Shown piece by piece: positions 1 to 11,062 of a DNA stretch of 64,000 nucleotides (positions within the stretch are counted from its first letter, which is position 1; each line of letters begins with the position of its first letter). The position numbers and the translations under genes are program-made. This DNA is from Rattus norvegicus (Eukaryota > Chordata > Mammalia > Rodentia > Muridae), in contig NC_086032.1 of the NCBI RefSeq assembly GCF_036323735.1, positions 46,245,335-46,309,334 on the forward strand, read 5' to 3'. The notes under the pieces are model-generated. The model did no database searches. It worked only from the letters and a program-made list of their open reading frames with translations, and was not told the DNA's origin.

Positions 1-40
1 ATCAAAAGGAATAGATTAATCCCAACAGAGTGGGACTGAG
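1..40. other. Short duplicated non-repeat segment
   Basis: These 40 bases match 28,880-28,920 with a few differences (shared core AGAGTGGGACTGAG), after which the two sites diverge abruptly. Here the next base begins an L1 fragment; at 28,921 it runs into non-repeat DNA. This is a duplication or insertion breakpoint cut by the window edge. Confidence 0.6.
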
Positions 41-182
41 CTATCAAAAACAATGACATTATGAAATTAATAGGACAATGGATGGAATTAAAATATATCA
101 TCCTGTGTGAGCTAACCCAATCACAGAAAAACACAAATGGTATATACTGACTGATTATTGGAAATTAGCTCAAAAACTAAGT
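41..182 (+). mobile_element. L1 ORF2-end / 3'UTR fragment
   Basis: Sense L1 sequence from the last codons of ORF2 and the start of the 3'UTR (CTATCAAAAACAATGAC onward, then the 'AGCTAACCCAATCACAGAAA' block). It is closest to 34,957-35,095 in this window, sharing variants not found in the L1 copies at 42,775 or 46,900. It ends abruptly where inverted L1 ORF1 sequence begins at 183. Confidence 0.8.
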
Positions 183-829
183 TTGCACCGCTTTGTTCAA
201 TTCCTTTACGTGCTTGATTATGTTTTCCTGTTTTTCTTTAAGAGATTCATTTGTTTGCTCTGTAAGAGCTTCTGCCTATTTTTCTGTGTTTTTCAAAATT
301 TCTTTCAGTGAGTTGTTTTTATCCTCCTAAAGTTCTCCATTATCTTCATGTGATAGGATTTTAGGTCAGTACTCTAATATTCACGTCTGTGCATATATCC
401 GAGGATTGCCGGGGTGGGAGAACTGGATTTGGATGATACCAAAGTATATTGGATTCTGCTGCTTATGATCTTGTGCATGGCTCTGGCCATCTGGATCTCT
501 GCTTTTGGTGTTGTTGTCTGATCATGTCTCCTGTTTCCTTGGGTTTCTGCAAGTCTTCTTGGATGGCTGTGACCCTGGCAGACCTTCTGGGAGGCCTTCA
601 AATTGTGGGATTTTCAGAGGGGCAGAAAAAAGGAAATCTGTTGCTGTGGATGCAGTGGATTTCCTGGAGGCCTTCAGGCTGTGGGTAGTCCTTCGTCCTG
701 TGTGCACCATAACTCTGGGGAGGTCTTTCAACGGTCTGATCTTCAGAGGATTATTCAAGGTGATGATTTGCCCCATAAAAGGTGTTGGTCAGAAGGACTG
801 CAATTAATATTTTTTAATATTTATTAGAT
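183..829 (-). mobile_element. Old L1 5'UTR and ORF1 N-terminal fragment, inverted
   Basis: Read on the minus strand, this is the start of an old rodent L1: a 5'UTR stretch (829 down to about 450) followed by the ORF1 N-terminal, coiled-coil-coding region with several stops. It matches 43,616-44,235 in inverted orientation. The first 85 bases (183-270) are also present in direct orientation at 1,346-1,430, so this inverted block is bounded by a repeated segment. Confidence 0.75.
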
Positions 830-1345
830 ATATTTCTTTACTTACAATTCAAATGTTATTCCCCTTAATGGTTTCCTGTACATAAGCCCCCATTCGGTCT
901 GTTCACTCACCTCGATATGGGTATTCCCCCTATACATCCTTATTTCTGCCCCCCATATTTCCCTGCACTGGGTTCCAACTTTCGCAGGACCAAAGACTTC
1001 CTCTTCCGCTGGTGCCAAAACAAGGCTATTCTCTGCTACATATGCAATTGTAGCCCTGGGTAAACTTATTTCTATTTTTCAGTAGTGGTTTAGTCCCTGG
1101 AAGCTCTGGTGGGTTGCCATTATTCTTTCTAGGGGTTGCAAGCTTCCTTATGTACTTCAATTATTTCTCTAATTCCTACTAAGGGGGACCTGTTCTCAGT
1201 TTAGTGGTTTACTGTTAGCTTTGACTTCTATATTGGAAATGCTCTGGTTGTGTCTCTCAGGAGAGATCCACATCAGTTCCCTTTCAGCATGTATTTTTTT
1301 AGCTACATCAATATTATTTAGTTTTGGTGGCTGTACGTGTATGTA
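830..1345 (-). mobile_element. L1 3'UTR, antisense
   Basis: Antisense L1 3' end: the A-rich tail appears as T/A-rich sequence at 820-850, followed by typical 3'UTR blocks (CAAATGTTATTCCCCTT, 'AGTCCCTGGAAGCTCTGG', the GAGAGATCCACATC block). It matches 43,090-43,615 in inverted orientation and keeps the same junction to the old L1 5'UTR at about 829. The two L1 pieces therefore were neighbours before duplication and inversion. Confidence 0.85.
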
Positions 1346-2200
1346 TGAAGAGCAAACAAATAAATCTCTTAAAGAAAAACAGGAAAACATAATCAAGCAG
1401 GTGAAGGAATTGAACAAAGCAATGCAAACCTAAAAATGGAAGTAGAAACAATAAGGAAGCACAAATGAAATCAACCCTGGAAACTGGACACCTAGGAACA
1501 AAGTCAGGAAATATAGATTCAAGCATCAACAACAGAATACAAGAAATAGAAGAGATAGTCTGATAAGATTCCTTAAAAAAAACAAAAAAACAAAAAACTT
1601 CTAACCCAAAGGAAATCTAGGACACAACGAAAAGGCCCAATCTAAGAAGATAGGAAGACAAGAGAGTTAAGATTCCCAGGTCAAAGGACCCAAAAATATC
1701 TTCAACAAAATCATAGAAGAAAACTTCCCCAGCCTAAAAAGAGATGGCCATATATATACAAAATGCCTATAGAATACCAAATAGATTGGACCATAAAAGA
1801 AAATCTAATCATAACATAATAATAAAAAAACTAATGCACTGAGCAAAGAAAGAATATTAGAAATAGTAAGCAGAAAAACCCAAGGGATATGTAAAGACAG
1901 ACCTATTAGAATTTTACCAGATTTCTCAACAGAGACAATAAAGGCAGAAAAGCCTGGACACAGGTCATGCAAACACTAAGAGAACACAAATAAGAGACCA
2001 GGCTACTATACACAACAAAACTCTTAATCAACATAGATGGAGAAACCGAGATATTCCAGAACAAATCAAAAGTTAAACAATATCTATCTACCAATCCAGG
2101 ACTACAGAGGATTCTAAAAGGAAAACTCCAGAGTAAGAATGGTATCTACTCCAAGAAAATCAAGATATTAATTATCTCACAATAAAATTAAAAGGAGAGA
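1346..2200 (+). pseudogene. L1 ORF1 remnant
   Basis: Sense remains of L1 ORF1: a coiled-coil part (from about 1,350), then the RNA-binding part around 1,650-1,900 and the C-terminal part to about 2,170 (peptide traces such as 'ILKGKL'). Many stops and frameshifts, including an A-rich expansion near 1,570, leave no frame longer than about 70 codons. It is a direct copy of 44,155-45,040, and both share derived changes. No function is expected. Confidence 0.75.
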
Positions 2201-2267
2201 CTTATATAGGAGAGAACATTGGCTAAGACAGCCAAACTTCAAAAAATATTTGGCGGTGGGGGTGGGA

Positions 2268-2720
2268 GTCGAGGTTGGAGGTATAGGTGGGGAGTGAAGC
2301 TAGACCCTCAGAAGTGCAGACAGTCCTGAGAAGTCACATGAGACAATTAATTTTTGCCGACATTCCTGACCCAAGAGGAAACAGTCTGGTACCATCTGTG
2401 CACTCTGGGCACAGGGATCTAGGTGCAATTAGGGGCAGGACCATTAGAGTTTCTGCCAGCACCAAGAACTGAAAGCCAGTAGCAAGGAGCACCTACACAC
2501 CTTAGAGCAGAGGTAAGACCAACTCTTCTCCACCCAACAACCTACCTGCAGGCTTCAGGACACAAAAACAAGAGAGCAGGTCTCTGTTCCCAGATTTGCC
2601 TGAAAGAAAACAGGTCTACAGGCATATTGGCACAGGCATACAAGGAAGACAAGCCACTGTCAGAATCAGCAAGACAAGCTAACACCAGAGACAACCTGAT
2701 GGCAAGATGCAAGTGCAGGA
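2268..2720 (+). mobile_element. L1 5'UTR fragment
   Basis: Sense L1 5'UTR (promoter region) with the CAGAAGTGCAGACAGTCCTGAG motif family, the GGAAACAGTCTGGTACC block and the segment ending 'GAGACAACCTGATGGCAAG' just before where ORF1 would start. It follows an ORF1 remnant rather than preceding one, so two L1 fragments are joined here. A direct copy lies at 45,090-45,550. Confidence 0.75.
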
Positions 2721-2756
2721 ACACACTGAAAATGGATGACTGTTCCTCTTTTTTCA

Positions 2757-3765
2757 TACCCTCCCCAGCATCTGTTGTCACCTGAATTTTTGATCTCAGA
2801 CAATCTAACTTGTGTGAGTAGAATCTCAGTGCTGTTTTGATTTGCATTTCTCTGATGCCTAAGGATGCTGAACATTCCTTTAGGTGCTTATCAGTCATTC
2901 AATATTCCTCAGCTGAGTATTCTTTGTTTAGCTCCTTACCACATTTTTAATAGGGTTATTTTATTTCCTGGAGTCTAACTTCTTGAGCTCCTTGTATATT
3001 TTGGATATTAGTCCTCTATTAAGTTATAGGATTAATAAACATCTTTCTCAATCTGTTAGTTGCTGTTTTGTCTTAATGTCAGTGTCTTTTGCCTTACAGA
3101 AGCTTTGCAATTTTATGAAGTCCATTTGTCAATTCTGATCATAGTGCATAAGCTATTGTTCTGTTAAGGAAACTTTCCCCAGTGTACATGTGCATGAGGT
3201 TCTTCTCTGATTTTTCTTCTATTAGTTGGAGTTTATCTGGTTTTATGTGGAGTTCCTTGATCCACTTGAACTTAGGTTTCTACAGAGCTATAGGAATGGA
3301 TCAACTTGCTTTCATCTACAAGTTGACCATGGTTGCACCAGGACCATATGTTTAAAATGCTTCCATTTTCCACTGGATGATTTTAGCTCCTTTGTCAAAG
3401 ATCAAGTGACAATAGGCGTGTGGGTACCAACCTCTTTCCTCTAGGCTCAGGAATGTGGGCAGAAAGTAATTGTCTCCTGTGTGTTCTCAGGACTATCTGC
3501 ACCTCTGAGGGTCCAGCTTCCCCCACGCCCCACCTCCACCTCCACCCTGGTAGATTCTATTGATCTACCTGCATGTCTCTGTACCAATATCATTCCTTTT
3601 TTTTCCCACTATTACTCTGTAATACAGCTTGAGGTCAGGGATGATGTTTCCTCCAGCAGTTCTTTTATTGTTAAAGATAGTTTTCACAATCCTGTTTTTT
3701 TTAAGCATTCCAAAAAAATTTGCAAGTTGCTGTATCTAACTTTATGAAGAATTGGACATAGTACT
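2757..3765 (-). mobile_element. 5' inverted part of a twin-primed L1 (ORF2)
   Basis: Antisense L1 ORF2 sequence. Reading toward higher coordinates it moves upstream in ORF2, from the Cys-rich C-terminal region (CCCAGCATCTGTTGTCACC) through the thumb/linker. At 3,765 it meets sense L1 sequence that begins slightly downstream of where this block starts, the arrangement left by twin priming during insertion. Decayed; no usable frame. The same block is at 45,600-46,082 plus 54,882-55,430. Confidence 0.75.
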
Positions 3766-4830
3766 ATGGAGGTCCCAGTTATAACACTCCTAGGCATCTC
3801 CCCGAAAGCTGCTCCAACATATAACAAGGACATATGCGCTACTGTGTTCATAGCAGCCCTATTTGTAATAGCCAGGAATTGGAAATAACCCAAATGTCCC
3901 TCAAAATAGGAATGGTTACAGAAAATATGTTAAATTTATACAATGGAGTACTATTCAGCTGCTAAAAACAGTCACTTTATGTAATTCATAGACACCTGGA
4001 TAGAATTAGAAAATATTAGCCTGAAGAGGTAACCCAGTCACAAACACAGAAAAGACATGGTATACACTCACCAATAAGTATATATTATCCTAAAAGCTCA
4101 GATTATCCAAGATACAATCCACAGACCACATGATGCTCAAGAAGAAGGACAAAAGAAGTGCAGATGCTTCAGTCCTTAGAAGGGGGAACAAAAATATTCA
4201 TGGGAGGAAATGCAGAGACAATGTTTGGAGCAGAGACTGAACTAAAGGTCATCCAGTGATTCATTCACTTATGTATCCATCCCATATACATACCGCCACC
4301 AATCCCAGACAATATTGCTCATGCCAAGAAGTGCATGCTGACAGGTGCTTTATACTGCTGTCTCCTGAGAAGCTCTGCCATAGCATGACAAATACAGAGG
4401 CAGATGCTCAAAGCCAACCATTGAACTGAGAATGGAATCCACACTGGAGGAGTTAGACAATAGTTTGGAGGAGGTGAAGGCTTTTGCCAACCCATAAGAA
4501 GAACCATATCAACCATTCAGAATTCCCAGGGAGTAAATCAACATTCAAAGTGTACACATGGAAAGATCCATGACTCCAGTTGCATATGTAGCAGGAGATG
4601 GCCTTGTTGGGCCCGAATGGGAGGAGAAGCCCTTGGTTCTGCCAAGGCTCAATGGCTTAGTATAGGGGAATGTCAGGGTCGGGATGTAGGAAGGGGTAGT
4701 TAGATGGGTGGGGGAACACCCTCGTAGAATATGGTGGAAGAAGGATGGGATAGGAAGGTTATGCATGGGAAACCTGGAAAGGGGATAACATTTGAAAGTA
4801 AATTTTAAAAATTCTTATAAAAAAAAAGTC
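3766..4830 (+). mobile_element. 3' sense part of the twin-primed L1
   Basis: Sense L1: the last part of ORF2 (GCTCCAACATATAACAAGG, 'GTTCATAGCAGCCCTATTT'), then the 3'UTR and an A-rich end near 4,800-4,830 (TTTTAAAAATTCTTATAAAAAAAA). With 2,757-3,765 it forms one insertion of about 2.07 kb with a 5' inversion. A direct copy is at 55,430-56,485. Confidence 0.8.
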
Positions 4831-6085
4831 CTCAAAAAAAGTAAATTTATATCATTTTCTTAATTTTCCTTCTATCAGATTTAGAATATTTTGCCTTATA
4901 CTTTAATTCTTGGTGTGCTCTAAATTGAATTTTGTTCACAATCAGAGATAAAGAGTAAGTCTCATCCTTCTACATGTAATTACCTAATTTTACCAGAACA
5001 ATATCTTTAGGATTCTGTATTCTTTTTCACTGTGTATTATTGGTAACATTGTAAAATTCAGGCTATAGATGAGTGGACTTATGTCTGTCCTGACAATTTT
5101 ATGCTATTGAATAATGTATATATTTATATTAGATTAGTATGATATCTTAATTACTATAGATCTGTATTATCATGTAATTACCTGGGAGGTGTAACCACAA
5201 GCAATGATCCTACTTTTCAGTATTCTTTTTGATTTTACATTTGTCCATGTGTTACAAATTGAATGCAGTTCTATTTATAGTTTCTGTGAAAAAATGGATT
5301 GGTACTTTATGAAAGTTATTGATTATATGATATTTTTTCTAAAATAACTATTTTCACAATACTTAACAAATACCTGAGCATGAGAAATCTTATAATTATC
5401 TTGTCTATCTTCAAATGTCCTAATTTTTAAAACAATTTTCTAACTTCTTCCAATGTCTTTTTCCATTTTTTCTTTATTTTTGATAAGGGGCTTCTTTATG
5501 TATCATCCACAGCCATTTTCCGGTGAAAGCATCATTCTCTAGACTAGGCTGGCCTTGAGCTCAGTGAGGTACCCCTATTTCTATCTCCCAAGTGCTGATA
5601 TTAAAGATGTGCACCACCTGGGTTGACTTTTTTACTTTTATATTTAATTTTATATCAATTATGTTTTGCCGGCTATTTTGAATGTGTTAATTTCCATGAT
5701 TTCTTTTTTCATATGTTTGTCTTTTGTGTAAAGGAAATGGACTTACTTTTGGAAGTTTTGTTTTTGTTTTTGTTTATTATGGTTTATTTTGACTTTTTAA
5801 AAATATACTTTCTTTATGTATAGTAGAATCCTGATCTTCTTCAAATAATCATAATTTAGCTTCTTCCTTTCCCATTTATATTGTCTTTTCTCACTCAGAT
5901 ATCCTATTGTTCTGATCAAGATTTTGTGCATTACATCTTAAATTTCCCATGATGTTTACAATACCTGTTGTATTTTATCAATCCTATTTCTATATTGAAG
6001 AATCATTTTTCCAATGTGATTTTATTTATGTGATATATTACCTGTTTTACACATTTTAAAAGATTTCTAAAACACATAATATTTT
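4831..6085. other. AT-rich non-L1 segment, duplicated at 56,486-57,715
   Basis: No gene and no recognised repeat except a B1 SINE. Open frames are short and T-rich. The segment recurs in direct orientation at 56,486-57,715 with scattered substitutions and small indels, so it belongs to the duplicated block and not to a dispersed repeat. Confidence 0.7.
5536..5620 (-). mobile_element. B1 SINE fragment, antisense
   Basis: Antisense B1 (7SL-derived) sequence: AGACTAGGCTGGCCTTGAGC, then 'CTCCCAAGTGCTGATATTAAAG' and the GTGCACCACC end. It is diverged and lacks a clear tail. The copy at 57,200-57,287 shares it, so it predates the duplication. Confidence 0.8.
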
Positions 6086-6625
6086 GTAAATTTTTATTGG
6101 ATATTTTTATTTATGTTTCACATGTTATAACCTTTCCTGGTTTCCTGCCATAAGGCCCCTATCTCACCGCACTCCCCTTATTCTATGAGGGCTTTCCCCT
6201 TCCCCAGGGGAGGGCCTTCTATCAGGCCCCTTTCCATCCCCGCTGATATTTCTGTACACTGGGGTTCCAGCTTTGTCAGGAGCAAGGGCATTTCCTTTCA
6301 GTAGTGCCCAAAAGTCCATCTTCTGCTACATACACAGCTCAAGCCATGGATCTATCCATGTATAGCCTTTGGGTTGTGGTTTCATCCCTGGGGGCTCTGG
6401 TTGGTGGTATTGTTGTTCTTACTGAGTTGCAAGCCCCTTCAGCTCCTTCAATCCTTTTTCTAATTCCTCCAGTGTTTATCCAGTTCTCACTTTAATGGTT
6501 TGCTGCTAGCATTCACCTCTGTATCAGTCAGGCTCTGGCTGCATCTCTCAGGAGACAACTATATCAGTGTCCTGTCAGTATGCTCTTCATGGGTTCATTA
6601 ATCTTTTCTAGTTTTGGTGGGTGTG

Positions 6626-6684
<59 letters not shown>

Positions 6685-6940
6685 TGTATACCCATGTGGG
6701 GCAGGCTCAGAATAGCCATTCCTTCAGGCTCTGCTCAAAACTTTATCTACATATCCCCATCTATGAATACTTTTGTTCCCCATTTTAAGAAGAACTGAAG
6801 CATCCATAATTTAGTCATCCTTCTTGAGCTTCATGTGGTCTGTGAATTATATCTTGCATAACACAAGTTTTTGAGCTAATATCCAATAATCAGTCAGTAT
6901 ATACCATTTGTGTGTTTCTGTGATTGAGTTAGCTCAATAT
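6086..6940 (-). mobile_element. L1 3' end, antisense
   Basis: Antisense L1 3'UTR with its A-tail as T-rich sequence near 6,086 (GTAAATTTTTATTGGATATTTTTATTTATG), running to 6,940 in the ORF2-end/3'UTR boundary (GTGATTGAGTTAGCTCAATAT). It contains a long TA run. Its 5'-truncated end abuts the left arm of the inverted duplication. The same insertion is seen at 57,760-58,560 (antisense) and 35,480-36,050 (sense). Confidence 0.85.
6628..6682. repeat. (TA)n microsatellite
   Basis: Uninterrupted TA run of about 27 units inside the L1 3'UTR. The equivalent place at 58,290-58,310 is short and interrupted, and at 35,438-35,478 it is again a long TA run followed by CA. Confidence 0.95.
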
Positions 6941-7139
6941 CTGAAAGTAGTGCTGAGATCACAAGTCTAGAAATCACGTGTTGTTGACCCCCTACAGGAA
7001 ACAGGAAGGCCAGGATTTTCCTTCAAGAGATCAAAGGCTTTCACTTGCATCAGGGAGGCTCAGCAGTGTACAAACACTGACAATACAGGAGGATCCTACA
7101 GGACTGGCAAGCCCAGGAAGGTCCAATAAGTGTGTGGCT

Positions 7140-7210
7140 GTCTCTCTGTCTCTCCTTCTCTCTGTCTCTCTGTCTCTTTCTCTGTCTGTCTGTCTCTCTC
7201 TCTCTCTGTG

Positions 7211-7250
<40 letters not shown>
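7140..7250. repeat. (CT)n-(GA)n microsatellite
   Basis: An impure CT/TCTG run (7,140-7,207) is followed after GTGTTT by a pure GA run (7,214-7,250), so the two halves are mutually complementary. At the matching position in the right arm (24,069-24,242) there is CA followed by GA instead. Confidence 0.95.
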
Positions 7251-7253
<3 letters not shown>

Positions 7254-8776
7254 GTGATTGTTTTAATTAGTTTTCAATATCACCCCAAAAGCCCATAACT
7301 GGAAAGGTCTAATGTTCTAGGTCATATCAAATCACAGTTTTAAAATACTGTTTTGTTTTGTGGTGATGTGTTGTACCATTCAGCTTGATTTGTCTTTTTA
7401 TTTTTATTTTTAAATTTTCAGTGTTATTTTTTAAGTGTCATGGCTAAGTATTTTCATTCATGACAGAATGTGGCTAATTATTATCATGCATATTGGAGAG
7501 AAATGATCATATTTTCCTGATAAGGAGAAAATTTCTCCTAGGCACAAGTATTTTTAGTCTTGTTTCTTAATGAGTTGTTGGTATAAACCAAACCAAAATG
7601 GGCTTATACTAAACACTTGCAGTTAGATAAGTTAGAATTTTGTTGCAGTGAAACTGAATATTGAGATAGAAAATGTCCTTTCTCCCACAAACATGTAATC
7701 ACAGAACTTATGCATAATATCTGCCCAGGCATCTGATTGGAAAGGTTACATATTTAATGTATACAAAAGATTCTTTTGAAATGGCATGTGTATTTCCTGA
7801 TGGATGAGAATATCTGGGATGAATGGGATGGGAGCCGTGATTATCATGGTGCCACAAATTTCAAGTGTATCATTTCACTGAGTGAGGCCTATGAGGAACA
7901 TATCGCCTGTTCCACAAAGCTGTATTTTTGGAGTAGCAGCTTGCAAGGAAACATAATTCACATAGGCATTCTCTGCACTCATGAACATCCTAGTCTAGGA
8001 CAGGAAGCCAAAAATTTCATTTTCTACAGTTAAATGGAAGCATTCTATTCTCTAATCGGATTTTAATGAAACAATTCAGAGAAAAATTATCATTTTATTT
8101 CAAAACTTGTTTTTAACCAAAATGCAATAAATCTAAACCCCCAGACATAGTCGTGTCTCATCTAGCTCTCCTCTGGTGACTGGAGCAAACTTGTGGGGTC
8201 CTCACTCTCAGACATCGACCTGGATTCCAAGATCAATTTATTATTTACTAGGGATTGAGGAACAGGATTTTTGTGTGTTCTATTTTAAGGAACATAACAA
8301 AAGTTAATTTTACTATAATATGATCAGAAGTTCTTTTGAGACATTAAAATATGTTTCTATAATTAACAGTGGACATTTTTATTAAAATTGTTTATACTTT
8401 ATAAAATCTTTTGTAGTAAATGTAACATATTTGTATTTTGTTACATTTTCTTATATCATTTGACTATATAATTCTATTTCTAAAAATAAATTTCTGTAAA
8501 ATTCTAAAAATGCATATATACTCTGTTGTTTATGTATTTCTGTTAACATTATTTTCTGAACAATTTTCTACATATATTTTTCAAGTCTTAATCCATAAAT
8601 TCATTGTCCAGGTCATGGGGATATTAGCTAAAACTGCAGAAATTAGAGCATTAACAGCCCAAACTTGGCTTGGCTCATCACTTCACAGGTGAGGGATTCA
8701 CAGTGTACTAGGCACGCTCACATAACATCTGGTGGGCCCCAAGACATGGTGCATGTTTAGCACAATGTCTATTCTG

Positions 8777-8778
<2 letters not shown>

Positions 8779-8850
<72 letters not shown>

Positions 8851-9029
8851 CTCCTCCTCTCTCTCTCCCTCTCCCTCTCTTCCTCTCTTGCTCTCTTCAT
8901 CTCTCCCTCTCTCCCCTCTCCCTTGCCCTCTCCCTTTCTCCCTTTCTCCCTTTATCCTGCTCTCTCCTCCTCTCTTCCCATCTTTCCATCTCCCCCTTTT
9001 CCTCATCCTCTCCCCCTCCCTCCTTCTAT
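8779..9029. repeat. (TC)n-(TA)n microsatellite and pyrimidine-rich tract
   Basis: TC run (8,779-8,810), TA run (8,811-8,847), then about 180 bases of almost pure C/T. The long frames across it (for example 102 codons on the minus strand) are low-complexity artefacts rich in Arg/Glu/Gly or Ser/Leu/Pro. The right arm has the complementary purine tract at 22,320-22,530 without the TA run. Confidence 0.9.
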
Positions 9030-9172
9030 TCTGTCTGCATGTAGGTCAGAAGAGGGCACCAGATCTCATTATATCTGGTTTTGGGTAAACATCATGTGGT
9101 TGCTGGAAATTAACTCAGGACTTCTGGAAGAGAAGACAGTGTTCTTAACCATTCAGCCATTTATCCAGGCCA
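9030..9172 (-). mobile_element. B2-family SINE, antisense
   Basis: Antisense B2/B3 SINE: AGAAGAGGGCACCAGATCTC, 'CATGTGGTTGCTGGAAATTA', CTTCTGGAAGAG and the tRNA-like end 'TTAACCATTCAGCC'. It is in the same place in the right IR1 arm (22,175-22,320, sense), so it was present before the duplication. Confidence 0.9.
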
Positions 9173-9815
9173 TTATTCTGATTAATAAAAATTAAATAAT
9201 CAGTCCTTTAATTTTACGTGTATATCTTATTCACTTATTTAGGGTGGTGGCAGTGAATGTAGTCAAAGTGGGGATATACTATGCACTTACATAGTTATCT
9301 AGGGAGGACAAAAAAATTGTCAGTAGTCCTGTTTTATCAGTCCACTTTATTCTCTTCCGTGATGATCAGGATCTGGTAGAAAAGTTCCAACACTATTTTT
9401 GCCTGTTCATCAAAAAGTGCTAGATATACAGGTATGCACTGCATTATTTAACCTTTTAAAAGGTCCTATGGATTTGAACTCAGATCCCCCATGTTATATT
9501 CCTTATGAAAGGAGAAAATAAAGCAAACATTACACAAAAGTGAATAAAATAAAAGAAACGAGCTAATTGCTGGTTCCAGCAATGGTTTTCTCACACTATA
9601 TGTATCCAAATAGGGATATCCCTCTATGCAGAAAATTTATTCTTATTTTTTAATTAAACTAATTTTTCAAGTAGTTTAAAACCTCATATTCTTATTATTT
9701 CTTATTTATACAACTACAGGTATTCTGTAGTACCCTAATTTATTTGCTATTTACTTATAGAGAATTGAACAACAACAGTCTGCATATTATCAGCATCGAA
9801 ATTCTTAAACATTAA

Positions 9816-10270
9816 TGAGTCTTTGTTGCAAGTCACTATGGAGTTTGTTCTTGGAAAAGAGACTTCATTGTTCTGACATGCCCTATTCTTTCAGAAAAGA
9901 TTGGATTCACGACTTAACAGGAACCATTAGTTCTGCATCCTCCTTGCTTCCTTCAGAAATTTGAATCTCTTGCAAAGACCAGAGTTGGATTTTGGCATCA
10001 CTTTATTTCTTTGCTCTGTTCCCAATGTGGTCACACTGCTTAATGCTTTCCATAGTTTTCACTATCACTTTTTCTACTTAATTGGCTTCTTAAGTACTGG
10101 TGGATCTGTCTCAGATATTAACATGCCAGGCCCCACACATCATGTAGACAATGCAAGTACTTTGTGATTTTTTTTTCTCCTGTAAATACAAAAACATGGA
10201 TAGAATGCAGAAGATTGCTTACTAGCATTAAAATGAGATTGCTGCTGCATATTTAGCAAAGAATGTCCTT
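9816..10270. other. No feature recognised
   Basis: Non-repetitive sequence between the IR1 arm and an L1 3' end. A 68-codon frame at 9,961-10,167 has no recognisable motif and no supporting context. Confidence 0.5.
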
Positions 10271-10476
10271 GGTGGGCATCAATGGGAGGAGAAGCCCTTG
10301 GTCTTGTCAAGACTTGATTCCCCAGAATAGAACAATGTCAGGGCATGGAGCCAGGAATGGGAGGATTACTATGTGGGGAGATACCCTCAGAGAAGCAGGG
10401 TAGGGGGCATGGGATAGGGGGTTTTGGACAGAAAACTAGGACAGGGGATAATATTTGAAATGTAAATAAAAATTGG
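10271..10476 (+). mobile_element. L1 3'UTR end fragment
   Basis: About 200 bases of the end of an L1 3'UTR in sense: GGGAGGAGAAGCCCTTGGT, 'AATGTCAGGGCATGGA', GGGGATAATATTTGAAATG, ending in TAAATAAAAATTGG. Only the 3' tip was inserted, a short 5'-truncated copy. A TA/TG microsatellite follows directly, as often grows from an L1 tail. Confidence 0.85.
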
Positions 10477-10530
10477 TATATATACATACATATATGTGTG
10501 TGTGTCTGTGTGTGTGTGTGTATTTGTGTA
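10477..10530. repeat. (TA)/(TG)n microsatellite
   Basis: TATATACATACATATATG followed by a TG run with one TC interruption. It lies directly after the L1 tail. Confidence 0.9.
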
Positions 10531-11062
10531 TGTGAGGCTACTGATCTCTGTTTCTCACTTAGAAAGAACTATTATATTATTTTTGCAAATAACCTTCATT
10601 TTTCAATGACTGTGTATTCCCTTGCCATTGTATATATTGATAAAGATGAAATATTGGCCATACATTTATATACCATTATACCTAGTAAAGTGTGTAAAGC
10701 CACATGAAATTTCCATCTATACAGCTGTAGAATTAGTCATTATTTTGCAGACGCCATCATTTTGTTTGGATAAAAAAGATAAAAATTAAATAGAAAAACC
10801 ATCAAATGCAGAGTCAGAATTCACTGTTTCAAACGCAGTAGCTACCATTGGTTTTCTATAGCAATGTGTGATTTATATATATTGTTTAAGAAATAAATAT
10901 TCCAAAGAAAGGCTTGCTTTTCTTAGTTTGTTCACTGTATTTTCATAATTATTCAATTTTTTAATTTGTTTTGTATATATCTGTTTCAGACTGTGTTCAT
11001 GTGTGTGTAGCATCTGTCTGTGAGCTTATGCAGAAGCTGTAGAAACACTAGGTACTCCTATC
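10531..11062. other. No feature recognised
   Basis: AT-rich sequence without a recognised repeat or gene, ending where the antisense L1 tail begins. Confidence 0.5.

Larger units (their letters stand above)
6941..9815. repeat. Left arm of inverted duplication IR1
   Basis: Reverse complement matches 21,437-24,435 from CTGAAAGTAG (6,941) to TTCTTAAACATTA (9,815), with scattered substitutions, small indels and different microsatellite lengths. The arms share a B2 SINE, a pyrimidine/purine-rich tract and otherwise non-repeat DNA. The left end coincides with the truncated end of an L1, so the original homology may have extended further. No gene is seen inside. Confidence 0.9.

Noticed and set aside
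449..827. Overlapping frames of 74-100 codons suggesting a small gene
   Set aside because: All lie in an inverted L1 5'UTR that also occurs at 43,616-43,970 with different stops.
7776..8033. 85-codon frame as a host gene
   Set aside because: No recognised domain, no promoter or splice context, and the duplicate at 23,271-23,535 is frameshifted.
8698..9088. Long overlapping frames on both strands (102 and 118 codons)
   Set aside because: They lie in TC/TA/pyrimidine-rich repeat and translate to low-complexity peptide.
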